A stretch of DNA of 64,000 nt from Thalassotalea eurytherma (GCF_030161415.1 NZ_BSSU01000014.1:62001-126000), one strand, 5' to 3'. Counted from the stretch's first letter, positions 24,848 to 35,579 are shown. A program made the numbers and translations. Notes: a model not told the origin generated them from the letters alone.

Positions 24848-27604
24848 TTAGAACTGGTAGTTCATGCTTAACATGTAGTTAGCACCGAAAGATTGGTACT
24901 TAGTGATTTGACGTGAATCAACCGCTTCAGCTTGAACAGTATCTTCGTCTGTTAAGTTTTGCGCTTGGAAGCTTACACGTAAACCGTGCAATGACTCCAT
25001 GCTAGACTCACTGAAGTCGTAGCTAACTTGCGCATCCCATAACTGACCACCTAAGTCTTCAGTTTCTTCTAATGCTAAGCTTAGACCACGTGTTTCAGTT
25101 AAGAATTCATCACGCTTAGTGCCAGCGATACGGAATTCCCAGCCATTGATTTCATAGTATGCCGTTAATGAGTAACTTTCTTCAGAAAGACCAGGGATAC
25201 GACCACCGTCATCTAACTCACCGTCTAAGAAAGTTGCGCTCATTACTAAGCCTAAACCTTCTAAGTTTTCGTGCATGATGTTAAACGGAAGGCTAGTTTG
25301 GAATTCGTAACCACGTACGAAACCTTCTAAACCATCTTGTTCTGTGCTAACGAAACCTAAGAAAGTCGCCGGTGCATTACCATTACTATCTTGGTGTAAC
25401 TCAGGAATATAAACATCAGAGAAATCAGCTAGTTCGTTATTAGAACGGTGCCAGTTTTTCAAATCTTTGTAGAAGAATGTTGCTGCAAAGTAACCTTCTG
25501 GCGAGAAGTAGTTCTCGTAAGATAAGTCAAATTGAACTGCTTCTAACGGCTTAAGGTTCGGGTTACCCGCATTACCACTCCAAGGACCACGCTCTGGGTT
25601 AGGATTGTTAATTTGGTCATCATTATAAGCAAATGTTGCAACGTTGTTAGGCTTCATTTGGTCCATACGCGGGCGAGATAATACTTTACCTGCTGCAGTA
25701 CGGATAAATTGGTTTTCAAAAATTTCGAAGCTTAAGTTAATCGTTGGTAATAAATCAGAGTACTCTGAGCTACCTTCAACAGGTGTCGCTTCAACGTAAC
25801 CATTTGCGTTTTCTACCGTTGAGAAACCAAATGAACGTTGCTCAGCATTTTGGTACTGAAGACCAAAGTTACCTGTCACGTATACGCTACCAATTTCAGC
25901 ATCAATGTTGAATTTAGCATAAACTGTACGAATGTCTTCTTCCACTGTGTAAGTGTCACCAAAACGGTCTGTTTGTACTAATGACGCTTCAGTCGCGTTG
26001 TAGTAACCACTTTGGTATAAACCTAATGCATCGTAAGCTAATACACCGTTAATACCGATAAAGCTTAAATCTGCAACACCTAATACTTCTGGGATTGCTG
26101 CATCACCAGGGTAAGAAGGAGCTGTTAAGTAATCACCTTCATTAATCTTCGTTTTCTTACGCTCAGAAAGGTTTACGCCGAATTCTGCACCAGAAATGAT
26201 ACCCCATTCAACAGTACCAGCAACTGATACGCGCAATGCATCTAACTCTTCATCAAAAGATGGACGGTTAATGAAACCATCTTGTGCATCACCACCAACG
26301 ACTGGCGCACCCCAAGCTTGAGGGCCCGCTAAACGAATTAAGTTAGGATCTGTGTAATCGAGTGTCGGTAAAGAAGAGTGCGCACCAAATACAGCACCAG
26401 TAGATGTTTGCTGCCATGAGCGAGCAATCGTAGGACGACCATCAACACCAGCACGACCAACACCTGAGTAGCTTTCTACGTCAAGTAAGTCTTTTTCAAC
26501 GTCACCCGATGAAAAATCAGCTTCTAACGTCCAATCATCAGATAATGCGTACTCTACATTTAAACCTAATGTTGTTAGTTCTGCTTTTTGTGATAAGCCA
26601 TCGTTACGAATAACTGAATGGAAACCATCAAATTCACCGTTCATCACTAAACCATTTTCAACAGTACCGGCTGTATGGTTCGGCGCGCCCCACTCAGCAC
26701 CACCTTCTTCTAAACCACGTTTAACATCGTTTTCTTCGAAGTCGATGTACAAAGCATCTAATTGAAGTTTTAAACGCTCTGTCGGCGCCCATTCAACGAT
26801 ACCTGCAACTGATGTACGCTCTAATAGAGCAGAACGTGTGTAAGAATCGTGACCACCTAAGATTTTAGCACCTGGTGCTTGGCTTGAGTCAGCATAACCC
26901 CAACCACGGAATTGGTTTTCTTGGCGAGGCGTTTCTTGGTTAGCAACTGTTAACGCAATACCAACGGTATCGTCAGCAAACTTATCAACAAAGTTGAATG
27001 ATAAACGGTGACCATTATTGTCGAAGTCTGGGTTACCAGCATCTTCACCATTTTGCTCGTATGACGCATTAAATGTCATCGTGCTTTCAGCAGTTAATGG
27101 GCTAACAGTTTGCATATCGATAGTACCACCGATACCTTGGGTTGTTAGACCTGCTTCAGAAGATTTGTAAACAACAATATTGTTAATAATTTCAGTTGGG
27201 TAAAGGTCAAATTCAACACCACGGTTGTCACCCATACCTAATAATTCACGGCCATTTAATGTAGTACCAACGTAGTTTTCATTAAAACCACGAACGGCAA
27301 GACCACTTGTACGACCGTTACGACGTTCACCTGATACACCTGGTAAACGAGCAAGTGACTCAGCTACTGATGTATCTGGTAATTTACCGATATCTTCAGC
27401 AGAAAGTACTTCTACGATATTGTCAGTACTCATTTTGATTGCTTGAGCACGCTGTAAAGAACCACGGATACCCGTAACCGTAATTACCTCAACTTCTTGT
27501 TCTTTTGCCTGGCTATCTTGTGCAGCAAGTGCAGGAGCACTCATTGCCATTAAACCAGTAGAAAGCATAGCAAGCGTTACCTTGCTAGGTTTAAACTTCA
27601 ACAT
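24848..27604 (-). CDS. TonB-dependent receptor 1 (Xanthomonas/Caulobacter type)
   Basis: This is a 918-residue outer-membrane receptor. The signal peptide ends ALAA (about 28). The TonB box is in the segment VEVITVTGIRGSLQRA. The plug domain (about 55-165) contains VLSAEDIGKLPDTSVAESLARLPGVS and GLAVRGFNENYVGTTLNGRE, followed by the barrel and a terminal aromatic residue (MLSMNYQF). The type is common in carbohydrate loci. A GGGGAG ribosome site precedes the ATG. It lies 148 bases from a 14-bp operator also found before receptor 2. Malto-oligosaccharide uptake is inferred from neighbours. Confidence 0.93.
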   Translation of the reverse strand: MLKFKPSKVTLAMLSTGLMAMSAPALAAQDSQAKEQEVEVITVTGIRGSLQRAQAIKMSTDNIVEVLSAEDIGKLPDTSVAESLARLPGVSGERRNGRTSGLAVRGFNENYVGTTLNGRELLGMGDNRGVEFDLYPTEIINNIVVYKSSEAGLTTQGIGGTIDMQTVSPLTAESTMTFNASYEQNGEDAGNPDFDNNGHRLSFNFVDKFADDTVGIALTVANQETPRQENQFRGWGYADSSQAPGAKILGGHDSYTRSALLERTSVAGIVEWAPTERLKLQLDALYIDFEENDVKRGLEEGGAEWGAPNHTAGTVENGLVMNGEFDGFHSVIRNDGLSQKAELTTLGLNVEYALSDDWTLEADFSSGDVEKDLLDVESYSGVGRAGVDGRPTIARSWQQTSTGAVFGAHSSLPTLDYTDPNLIRLAGPQAWGAPVVGGDAQDGFINRPSFDEELDALRVSVAGTVEWGIISGAEFGVNLSERKKTKINEGDYLTAPSYPGDAAIPEVLGVADLSFIGINGVLAYDALGLYQSGYYNATEASLVQTDRFGDTYTVEEDIRTVYAKFNIDAEIGSVYVTGNFGLQYQNAEQRSFGFSTVENANGYVEATPVEGSSEYSDLLPTINLSFEIFENQFIRTAAGKVLSRPRMDQMKPNNVATFAYNDDQINNPNPERGPWSGNAGNPNLKPLEAVQFDLSYENYFSPEGYFAATFFYKDLKNWHRSNNELADFSDVYIPELHQDSNGNAPATFLGFVSTEQDGLEGFVRGYEFQTSLPFNIMHENLEGLGLVMSATFLDGELDDGGRIPGLSEESYSLTAYYEINGWEFRIAGTKRDEFLTETRGLSLALEETEDLGGQLWDAQVSYDFSESSMESLHGLRVSFQAQNLTDEDTVQAEAVDSRQITKYQSFGANYMLSMNYQF

Positions 27605-27751
27605 ATATTCTCCCCTTCATCCTTGTTATCTTTATTTGTTCAGCATCCGAGCTGACGCGACGACATTTGTATTTATATTTTTTAGAAATCCACTCATCTA
27701 CTCTGAGCAGTCAACTAACTATAAAAGCGAGCTGACTCTAAAAACACCATC

Positions 27752-27765
27752 TGCATACGTATTCA
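27752..27765 (-). promoter_or_regulatory. 14-bp operator, copy 1
   Basis: TGCATACGTATTCA as written on plus (TGAATACGTATGCA on minus). It is an imperfect palindrome around ACGT, of the style bound by LacI-family regulators. It lies 148 bases before TonB receptor 1. The same 14 bases occur at 28014, 35566 and 35753. Confidence 0.7.
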
Positions 27766-28013
27766 TAATTTTGCCATTGGCTATGTCTCATATTTGTTTC
27801 TCCACATAAGCGTAATAGAGAAATTCAAATAACAGCAAACTTTCTATGTAAAAAACATTCAAAATAACGTTGCAAGTTTTCAAGCCAACTTCCAGCACAA
27901 TAAACTCAACGAGTTAGCTGATTTTCTGGAATCCTCCAACCTGACCAGTCTGGAAGAAAAAAAATCAAAATGTAATGTGTGAGTGGATACTTTCATGATT
28001 TTTGATACCTATC

Positions 28014-28027
28014 TGAATACGTATGCA
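28014..28027 (+). promoter_or_regulatory. 14-bp operator, copy 2
   Basis: TGAATACGTATGCA is identical to copy 1 but inverted. It is 410 bases before TonB receptor 1 and just past the pullulanase 1 terminator, so it probably serves looping or a second promoter. Confidence 0.65.
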
Positions 28028-28120
28028 GAGGTTACACCTGTTAACAGTGTATTGATGGATATTTACTCACTATTCACCAAATTAGCGCAATTAGCTGGTA
28101 ATAATGGGGAGTTGCACAAT

Positions 28121-28144
28121 AAAAAGGCGCTCGATTGAGCGCCT
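28121..28144 (-). terminator. Terminator after pullulanase 1
   Basis: AGGCGCTC / GAGCGCCT with a 4-base loop is followed by T5 on the minus-strand transcript, 29 bases past the stop. It separates this operon from TonB receptor 1. Confidence 0.82.
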
Positions 28145-28172
28145 ATAAAAGTTTGAGTATTTGCACTAAAGC

Positions 28173-29150
28173 TTATTTTTTAGTAATAGTAACTGTTGGG
28201 CTTTGTGGATCTGGCCCTGTTACCGTAAAGACATAAGTGCCTGCCTCATCAGCTTCGACAACAAGATTCGCATTTGAACCTTGCGTTAATGTATATGGCA
28301 TATCAATTGATACTTCGCTTGATGCGTTATCCGCGCCTAGATTAACCGTAGACCAATCTTCAGAAGCAACTTTGAATTCATAACGCTCGGCATTAAGCTC
28401 AATCTCAACACTAAAGCTTGCATCGCCGTTGTCAGATAAAGCATCTGCAGTGCCCCAACCGTTCATACCACCACGAATATAAACTTCGGTAGCGCCAAAT
28501 AACGGCGCATTAAATACACCTAAGGTTGGCGCTTGTGGATCGCTCGCATCAACATAAAAGGTATATTCACCAGCAACAAAGCTCATATAGAAATTGTCAT
28601 TACTCCCTTGCACTAACGACTTGTAGTCACCCGCCATAACTTCACGATCGTCACTTGGTGCGCCAAGGTTAACTGTTGACCAGTCTGCCGAAGCAACTTT
28701 AAAGTCATGCGTGTTATCATCAACAGTAATGGTCGCTATGTACTTTCCATCACCAATATAGGTAAGTTCATTATCTTCACTCCAGCCATTCATCCCGCCT
28801 CGCACAAAAATCGGTGTGCCTGCAAAGGTTTCTTCATTCCTGACATGAAGTACTGGGTTATCGATATCATTTGCATCAATTGTGAATACGTAAGTCGCCT
28901 CAATATCAATCGTAATAGCCAGGTTGTCGTTACTACCCGGTAATAGCGTAAAGTCTTCACCCACACTCACAACATTTTCGCTGCTACTAGGTGCACCTAA
29001 ATTCACCGTAGACCAATCTCCTGAAGCGACTTTAAAACCGTAAGTGCCAGCAGATAAGGTTATCGTTGTACGATAAACACCGCCGCCTTGATAGTTGAAG
29101 TCATCAACTTCACCCCAACCATTCATTTCACCACGCACGTACACCGTTGT
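28173..29150 (-). repeat. Three tandem coding repeats in pullulanase 1
   Basis: Three in-frame units of about 320-340 bases encode modules sharing RGxMNGW near the start and DWSTVNLGA in the middle. The DNA copies have drifted at synonymous sites, so the duplication is not recent. Confidence 0.8.
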
Positions 29151-32100
29151 ATCACCATATGGCTCAACATCAGGTGCGCCTGACGTAGCTGTTGCTAGCA
29201 GTCCTTCACCTTGGCTTTCACCCTGTACTTTGACAAAAACAGCCGTCGTGTATGCCGGTACATTAAATGTACCTTGACCTTCACCAGCGTCAAAACTTGC
29301 ACTCGAAACTAAGCTATCAACTGAATTTGCTAGCGTGTCATGTAAGGTAAACCCTGATGCAGTAGCAACGGTATGACTTGCATCATTTTCGCTAGTATTA
29401 ACCACGACAACAATCGCATCATTTGCAGGATCTAAATCAGTTAAACCAAGACCATCGTCAATACTCATGACAATTAAACCTTGTGTTTGCCCACTGCCAA
29501 TATTGTGAAAGCCAACACGGTCGATAATATCTTGTGATGTTGTCAGCCTAAATAGCGGGCTTGATGTTCTGACCGATAAGAACTCATTAAACACCTCAGA
29601 AGCAAACATCATTTCGGTCATAGCAACCTGGCTATTAGCACTTGTTGCTAAGCTCACTAAGGTTTCATCGTCTCGACCACCTTTATCCAGCGGTAAACCG
29701 ACATTGTAGTTATTTCCTGCTAACGTGAAATCAACATAGTTGTACCAATCACCAGCATCGTAAGTATTTCTATCTAACGATTTTGAGCGTAAGAAATCAC
29801 CGCCCATTTGTAAAAATGGAATACCTTGAGACAGTAAAATAATCGATTGCGATACGTTTTGAATACGTACGCGATCTTCCATCGAGTAATTAAACGGTAG
29901 GTTTAACTGTAACTGATCCCATAAACTTTCATTGTCATGCTTAGAAATATAGTTAATGTTATCTGCAGGATCTTGCGCATACATATTCGGTGAGTAAGCA
30001 GCACCAGTGCTTGCAACACCGTTATTGTTCACCAAGACATAGTCAGCTAACGAACCAGCCATCCCTAACTTAACAATATCTTGTTTGTTGTAGCTTTCAG
30101 GGTTATCAGCATCATTACTAAAGATGTGAGTTGTTCGAATACCTTCGCGAATACGATCATTAAAGGTCGCAATCTCAGTACCCGCCATATTTAGCTGATT
30201 TGCTTGTGTAAAACCACGATCGTCACGGGTCCAACCTTCACCATAGAAGTAGTTATCCGCATCAATAGCTTGCACCGCATCTCGCGCGGCTAACATTTGC
30301 TCTTTAGAGCCATGACTCATGATATCGAATCGAAAGCCATCAAACTTATAATGTTCGGTCCACATTTCAAGTGAATCAACCATCAGTTTGTCCATCATAC
30401 GATGATCTAACGCTGTATCGTTACAACAAGTTGATTGAATCACGCTACCTGTTTCAATATCTCGAGAATGGTAATAACCTGGCACCACTTTATCTAAAAC
30501 TGAGTTATCGTAGGTACCTGCTGAATTAGTGTGGTTGTATACAACATCGAGCACAACACGCAGGCCCGTATGATGAAGTGCTTGGATCATTTCACGCATT
30601 TCAATAATACGCGCAACACCATCTGGATTTGAGGCGTAAATACCGTCAGGCACATTAAAGTGCTTCGGATCGTAACCCCAGTTAAAACTATCAAAGTTAC
30701 GCATCGCATCAACGAGCATGGCCGCGTCGTTACTATACGGTTCATAACTTGCCAATACATCACTCAACACAGCGTCATCAGCTTCCACGCCACAAACCGG
30801 TGCATCAGCATTAACTTCACATAAAGCTGCAACGGTATCTGTGATATCAACAATTGAGGCACTATCTTCATTTACGGTAGCAATATCATTTGCCGGCAGC
30901 ATATGAAAATGAGTTACACCATTATCCGCCAATTTTTGTAAGTGCTGAACAGGTGCAGAATCAACCTCAGCAAATGCTAAATATTTACCACGATTTTCTT
31001 CGCTAGTACTTTGATCTAATGCACTGAAGTCTCGAATATGACCTTCGTAAATAACCGCATCTTCAACGTTTACAATAGTAGGAATATCATGTGAATCCCA
31101 ACCGTCAGGCATCAGATCTTCATCGGCTAAGTTAACAAATTGTGAGTAAATACCATTGGTCGACAAGCTCACCGAATACGGGTCTGTCACCATTAACGTT
31201 TCGACTGCCTTTGTTTGGTAGTGATAAACGGTGACTTCATACTGATAGAAAGCTCTATCAAGCGCGCTATCACCAGTAAAAGACCAGATACCTGTATCGG
31301 TATCTTCCATCATTTGATGACGCGCTGTTTCTGCTTTTGATGCGTCATAAACAACTAATGCTACGTTTTGCGCGGTAGGTGCCCACAAGTTTGCAGTAAT
31401 TTCACCGTTGTCATACACAACACCAAGTGATGCTTCATCAGCATCCATGTCGCCTTGCGTATAAAACACGTCTAGTACTTTATCGGCCTGAACACCTGTG
31501 GCTAATGCCGGCTTATTTTCCGCATCATAGCCAACAACCAATAGCTGATTTTTAAGTACTTGTTTCGCATCGCTAGCTTCCCAATCACCTTGAAAGGCTG
31601 GCCAATCAGCAACTTGTGGTGCTAATGCACGCTGCTCGTCAGTTAAATCTACCGGCGTAAGATCAATTGATGCACCAGTGATATTGCCGTCATCGTCTTG
31701 TTCAATCCCAGCGGTAGCTGAATGATGCAGCTTTACCGACATAACACCATCGTTATAGCCTTTCCAAACAAGGGTGTTTGCATCGATCCAATGCGCTGAA
31801 TTACCTGAGGCACTGAAACCTAACGATTCAACCGGGTATTCAAATACTGTTGGTACACCGTGGAACGTAAAGTTCATGCGAACAAAGCGCTCATCGTCTT
31901 GGTTTAACGGCATTTGCAAGTCACTTGAACCAAGTGCTTTACCTGCATCATCGGTACCGATATGAATTATAAAGTTGGCACAATCGCTGTAACCCTCTTT
32001 TAAGTTGAGGATCCAATATGCGCCGTAGTTCGGATCAACACCGTCATGAATATGACCATTTGCCCAATCAGAACTATCAAACGGAGCTGCATAAGCATCA

Positions 32101-32477
32101 CAGCTATCATTATTCCATGTATGTAAGCGGTACCCTTCATAGGAAGGATCATCCGATGCATTGGTCGCACCAACATCGCCGCGGTTATAATACAAAATAG
32201 TTTGGTTTTCAGTAGGTGTAACACTTGGCAACGGTGCGTTTTCATCAAAACCAACAACACACTCTTCATTTAATGCATCAGGTACTAATGGTGCTTTACA
32301 TTGCAAAGGTTCTGGATCAACACACATGGTACCGCTAGCATCTGGTACCTGCGGCACATCACAGGTTAATAGCGTTTGCCCAGCTGCGACATCACTACCT
32401 CCACCACCACAAGCGCTTAGCATTACTGTTACGAGGGCAACAGCAAGTAATTTTATTATTTTAGTTGTTGCTAACAT
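28173..32477 (-). CDS. Pullulanase-type alpha-1,6-glucosidase lipoprotein with three C-terminal repeats
   Basis: This is a 1434-residue GH13 debranching enzyme. The lipoprotein signal ends LSAC (Cys 23) with a GGGG spacer. A pullulanase-type N-terminal starch-binding domain (about 85-190) begins TILYYNRGD; a CBM48-like domain (about 360-460) follows. The catalytic barrel has VVLDVVYNHT, nucleophile D718 (FRFDIM), acid E747 (YGEGW) and D848 (SKHDNE). Three tandem modules of about 105 residues (about 1109-1434) each carry RGxMNGW and FKVASxDWSTVNLGA, probably glucan-binding. It follows TonB receptor 2 after 39 bases with no terminator. Confidence 0.93.
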   Translation of the reverse strand: MLATTKIIKLLAVALVTVMLSACGGGGSDVAAGQTLLTCDVPQVPDASGTMCVDPEPLQCKAPLVPDALNEECVVGFDENAPLPSVTPTENQTILYYNRGDVGATNASDDPSYEGYRLHTWNNDSCDAYAAPFDSSDWANGHIHDGVDPNYGAYWILNLKEGYSDCANFIIHIGTDDAGKALGSSDLQMPLNQDDERFVRMNFTFHGVPTVFEYPVESLGFSASGNSAHWIDANTLVWKGYNDGVMSVKLHHSATAGIEQDDDGNITGASIDLTPVDLTDEQRALAPQVADWPAFQGDWEASDAKQVLKNQLLVVGYDAENKPALATGVQADKVLDVFYTQGDMDADEASLGVVYDNGEITANLWAPTAQNVALVVYDASKAETARHQMMEDTDTGIWSFTGDSALDRAFYQYEVTVYHYQTKAVETLMVTDPYSVSLSTNGIYSQFVNLADEDLMPDGWDSHDIPTIVNVEDAVIYEGHIRDFSALDQSTSEENRGKYLAFAEVDSAPVQHLQKLADNGVTHFHMLPANDIATVNEDSASIVDITDTVAALCEVNADAPVCGVEADDAVLSDVLASYEPYSNDAAMLVDAMRNFDSFNWGYDPKHFNVPDGIYASNPDGVARIIEMREMIQALHHTGLRVVLDVVYNHTNSAGTYDNSVLDKVVPGYYHSRDIETGSVIQSTCCNDTALDHRMMDKLMVDSLEMWTEHYKFDGFRFDIMSHGSKEQMLAARDAVQAIDADNYFYGEGWTRDDRGFTQANQLNMAGTEIATFNDRIREGIRTTHIFSNDADNPESYNKQDIVKLGMAGSLADYVLVNNNGVASTGAAYSPNMYAQDPADNINYISKHDNESLWDQLQLNLPFNYSMEDRVRIQNVSQSIILLSQGIPFLQMGGDFLRSKSLDRNTYDAGDWYNYVDFTLAGNNYNVGLPLDKGGRDDETLVSLATSANSQVAMTEMMFASEVFNEFLSVRTSSPLFRLTTSQDIIDRVGFHNIGSGQTQGLIVMSIDDGLGLTDLDPANDAIVVVVNTSENDASHTVATASGFTLHDTLANSVDSLVSSASFDAGEGQGTFNVPAYTTAVFVKVQGESQGEGLLATATSGAPDVEPYGDTTVYVRGEMNGWGEVDDFNYQGGGVYRTTITLSAGTYGFKVASGDWSTVNLGAPSSSENVVSVGEDFTLLPGSNDNLAITIDIEATYVFTIDANDIDNPVLHVRNEETFAGTPIFVRGGMNGWSEDNELTYIGDGKYIATITVDDNTHDFKVASADWSTVNLGAPSDDREVMAGDYKSLVQGSNDNFYMSFVAGEYTFYVDASDPQAPTLGVFNAPLFGATEVYIRGGMNGWGTADALSDNGDASFSVEIELNAERYEFKVASEDWSTVNLGADNASSEVSIDMPYTLTQGSNANLVVEADEAGTYVFTVTGPDPQSPTVTITKK

Positions 32478-32516
32478 GAGCGAATCTCCGAGCTATCTGA
32501 TACAAGAGGAATTAAC

Positions 32517-35429
32517 TTAAAACGCATAATTGGCTCCTAAATAAAACTGGCGACCAAAGAATTGCGTGGTACCGGTAAACTGTTTAGAACCAAAGTAACT
32601 TTGCGTCGGTTCGTCGGTTAAGTTATTCACCTGAAATAACACACTTAATTGCTCTGTTACGTCATATGACGCCTGCATATCAACAACGATTTCATCATCA
32701 AAATTAACAACTTGCTCATTAACACCCCATTGTTCAGAAACAAACTCACTACGGTAACGCGCATTTAAACGTGTTTCGAAGTCTTTGTAGTTCCAAAATA
32801 AGGTTGCGTTTAAGACATTTTCTGAAAGACCAGGTAATGACTGTGTGCGCGTTTGCCCACCAAGATCAGTAAAGAATTCCACTTCACTTTTGGTGTATGA
32901 GTAGCTTACGTTTAAACCTAAACCAGACCATAAATCTGGTAAGAATGAGAAGATTTGCGTATAGGCAAGTTCAATACCTTTAATGCTACCGCCTTCTTCA
33001 TTGTTGATGGCCGTAGTATATGTACCAACAGGATCAACTGTTACCGGCACACCGCTCAACTCATCTTCAATAGTTTCAGGCACATAGAAGCCATTAGCGC
33101 TAAAATCAAAATTATAAATTGGCAAGGTTTGAACAAAAGATTCAATATCTTTATAGAAAAACGCGGCAACAAAAGCACCATCTGTATCAGCGAAATAACG
33201 CTCATATGAGATATCGTATTGATTAGCGTAGAAAGGTTTCAAGAACGGATTGTTATCACTGTTACCCGAAATTTCGCCATCATCGTTAATGTTGGTACTC
33301 AAGTTAGAAACCAAGCGATTAATTTCTGGACGAGACATTACTTTCGCCGCAGCAAAACGAATTTGATCGTTGTCTGTGACTCTAAAGTTTAAGTTAATCG
33401 AAGGTAAGTAATCGGTATATTTCAACCCTAAGCGCTTGAATGCGTAATTACTATTAACTAAGCCAACCTGATCAACAATTGGCGTTGCGCCAGCAGACAC
33501 GTCACCACCAACATCTTCATACACGGTTGAAGACTGATCGGTATCAACCATGCGAATACCGATGTTACCCGTTACCGGAATATCGCCAATTTCAGTATCA
33601 ATATTTGCCATGACATAAGCAGACACGACTTTTTCGAAAACATCACCACTTTGCAATACCGACCAAGAGGAGTTGTTGTCGATTACGCCTTCGCTATTCG
33701 CACCCCATGTTTGCACAGGTTGTGGGATACCATTTGGGAACCACGCCGCCAATGCCGAATCTAGATCAATCGCTAAGTACGATGGGAAATATGAAAAGTC
33801 ACCTTCCCAATTCACTACTTCAACCATGTCGTCGGTTAACTGCAAAGGTGCTTCTCTACTCGAAAATGCACCATCGTTACCATACTGATAAAGTGAACGG
33901 TCGTTGCTATATTCACGCTCAGAATATCGAGCACCAAACTCAATCGATGAGAAAAAATCGTTATCTAAATCGTATTGCAGATCTAGACGAACCGCTTTAA
34001 GTTCATCTTCATTTTGAAAAGGGTAGATACCGTACTTACTCACCATTAAACGGTTTGTGTCGGTAAAAGCGTCGGCTTGGTTAAACCCAACGTCAGGCAA
34101 ATCTAACCCGTTTAACAAGTAAGACAGCGATACATTAGTGTCAAAAACAGGCGTTTCTGCGTTCGCATCTTCTGCAACTAACGCCCATAACAAACCATTG
34201 CGAAAATCATTGGTGGCATTTGAGTAAGAAAGATCAAGGTCGGCAGTCAAACGTTCTGTGATCTGCCATTGTAAATTCAAACCATAGTTTTGAATTTCAT
34301 CAAAGTCTTGGTTGTCATCATTTACCGTTTCAACACGCGTAAAACTTTTGGTAGTACGATTAATTGTGCCACCTACCATCGCATTTTCGGCAATAACTGG
34401 ATTAGCATAAGCGGCATTTTCACCACCAAACTTTACACGAAATCCACGTGCAAACGTCTTACTATCAAATTTAGAGACAAACGCATCAGCACGTAATTTA
34501 AATACGTCGCTTGGCGCCCATTCAATTGCACCAACATAACCATTACGCGTTTCTTCACCACCTAAATGTTGAAGCTCAAAACCTTCTGAAATGTATTCTT
34601 TGTCAATATCGCGTTCCGGATTTGCGCTACCGTCATCGTAAATTGGACCATCAGTATCACCGTCAACTAAATCAATATCTTTAACACCGTTGTAGGCAAA
34701 ACCAATAAACTGTGTGGCAACACTAGGCTGATAAAGTCGCGCATAGCCTAACGCGACACCAAGTGTTTCGTCTAAAAACTTGCCTTGATATGACAGACTT
34801 AAACGATGACCAAATTCATTAGCGTCTTGTACTTCACTCGCGCGGTCGTTATACATGCCACGCGCGTTAATATTAAACTTATGATCTTGATCGATACTTA
34901 ATGGGCTTGCCGTTTTTAACTCAACGGTTCCCGCTACACCACCTTCAATTAATGAAGCCTTGGGGGATTTGTAAACCGCCGCTTCAGTAATTAATTCAGA
35001 CGGGTATTGGTCAAACTCAATACTACGGCTACCGCTTGTTGACACTTGTTCTCGACCATTTAATGTCGAAAATACAAAACCACCGTCCATACCACGAATG
35101 TTAATTTCGGCTGCTTGTCCACCGGTTCGAACCGCGGAAATACCGGGTAGCCGCGTTAAGGCATCAGCCATAGAAACATCAGGTAAGGCACCTAAGTCAT
35201 CAGCTGAAAGTTGCTCTGTTACGGTATCAGCAAAACGCTTTGCATTGATTGAATCGATTAGTGATTTTCTAAAACCAGTCACTTCGATGACTTCAATTTG
35301 ATCATCTTGTGCATTATTCGCCGTTTGCTGTGATGCTGTGTTTGCTTGTTCAGCTGACTGTGCCAAAGCACTAGCTGAAATCAAACCACATGACAACAAC
35401 GCAAGCGACAATTTGCTTGGCTTAAACAT
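32517..35429 (-). CDS. TonB-dependent receptor 2 (Xanthomonas/Caulobacter type)
   Basis: This is a 970-residue outer-membrane receptor. The signal peptide ends ALAQ (about 24). The TonB box is in IEVIEVTGFRKSLIDS. The plug has LSADDLGALPDVSMADALTRLPGIS and INIRGMDGGFVFSTLNGREQ, and the barrel ends in LGANYAF. It is the first gene of a receptor-pullulanase operon, divergent from pullulanase 2, with an operator 137 bases upstream. A GGGGAAG ribosome site precedes the ATG. It is diverged from receptor 1, so the two may take different glucan fragments. Confidence 0.93.
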   Translation of the reverse strand: MFKPSKLSLALLSCGLISASALAQSAEQANTASQQTANNAQDDQIEVIEVTGFRKSLIDSINAKRFADTVTEQLSADDLGALPDVSMADALTRLPGISAVRTGGQAAEINIRGMDGGFVFSTLNGREQVSTSGSRSIEFDQYPSELITEAAVYKSPKASLIEGGVAGTVELKTASPLSIDQDHKFNINARGMYNDRASEVQDANEFGHRLSLSYQGKFLDETLGVALGYARLYQPSVATQFIGFAYNGVKDIDLVDGDTDGPIYDDGSANPERDIDKEYISEGFELQHLGGEETRNGYVGAIEWAPSDVFKLRADAFVSKFDSKTFARGFRVKFGGENAAYANPVIAENAMVGGTINRTTKSFTRVETVNDDNQDFDEIQNYGLNLQWQITERLTADLDLSYSNATNDFRNGLLWALVAEDANAETPVFDTNVSLSYLLNGLDLPDVGFNQADAFTDTNRLMVSKYGIYPFQNEDELKAVRLDLQYDLDNDFFSSIEFGARYSEREYSNDRSLYQYGNDGAFSSREAPLQLTDDMVEVVNWEGDFSYFPSYLAIDLDSALAAWFPNGIPQPVQTWGANSEGVIDNNSSWSVLQSGDVFEKVVSAYVMANIDTEIGDIPVTGNIGIRMVDTDQSSTVYEDVGGDVSAGATPIVDQVGLVNSNYAFKRLGLKYTDYLPSINLNFRVTDNDQIRFAAAKVMSRPEINRLVSNLSTNINDDGEISGNSDNNPFLKPFYANQYDISYERYFADTDGAFVAAFFYKDIESFVQTLPIYNFDFSANGFYVPETIEDELSGVPVTVDPVGTYTTAINNEEGGSIKGIELAYTQIFSFLPDLWSGLGLNVSYSYTKSEVEFFTDLGGQTRTQSLPGLSENVLNATLFWNYKDFETRLNARYRSEFVSEQWGVNEQVVNFDDEIVVDMQASYDVTEQLSVLFQVNNLTDEPTQSYFGSKQFTGTTQFFGRQFYLGANYAF

Positions 35430-35565
35430 GTTATCTTCCCCAGATTACTCTCTGTTTTAGCTAACTTTTTGTTAACTTATTATTTTTTATAAAACACGTT
35501 TGTCGCGCTTAAAAAAGCACCACAACTAACCACTTTATGAAACTACGTAGAGAACACCTACGCAT

Positions 35566-35579
35566 TGCATACGTATTCA
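35566..35579 (-). promoter_or_regulatory. 14-bp operator, copy 3
   Basis: TGCATACGTATTCA, identical to copy 1 and in the same orientation relative to its receptor gene. It is 137 bases before TonB receptor 2, close to the 148 bases seen at receptor 1. The flanks extend symmetry by one base on each side (TTGC...TCAA). Confidence 0.7.

Larger units (their letters stand above)
27605..28120. other. Promoter region of TonB receptor 1
   Basis: This non-coding stretch of about 500 bases contains two copies of the 14-bp operator (27752-27765 and 28014-28027) in opposite orientation, 262 bases apart. A possible -10 (TATAGT on the minus strand, 27718-27723) lies 28 bases downstream of the nearer operator. 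No gene is supported inside. Confidence 0.6.

Noticed and set aside
20289-27604. Natural-product gene cluster around the halogenases
   Set aside because: No NRPS, PKS, RiPP, terpene or tailoring genes nearby; the neighbours are all glucan uptake genes.
28173-29150. CRISPR-like or satellite repeat
   Set aside because: The periodicity is in-frame, about 320-340 bases and protein-level; it is a domain triplication.
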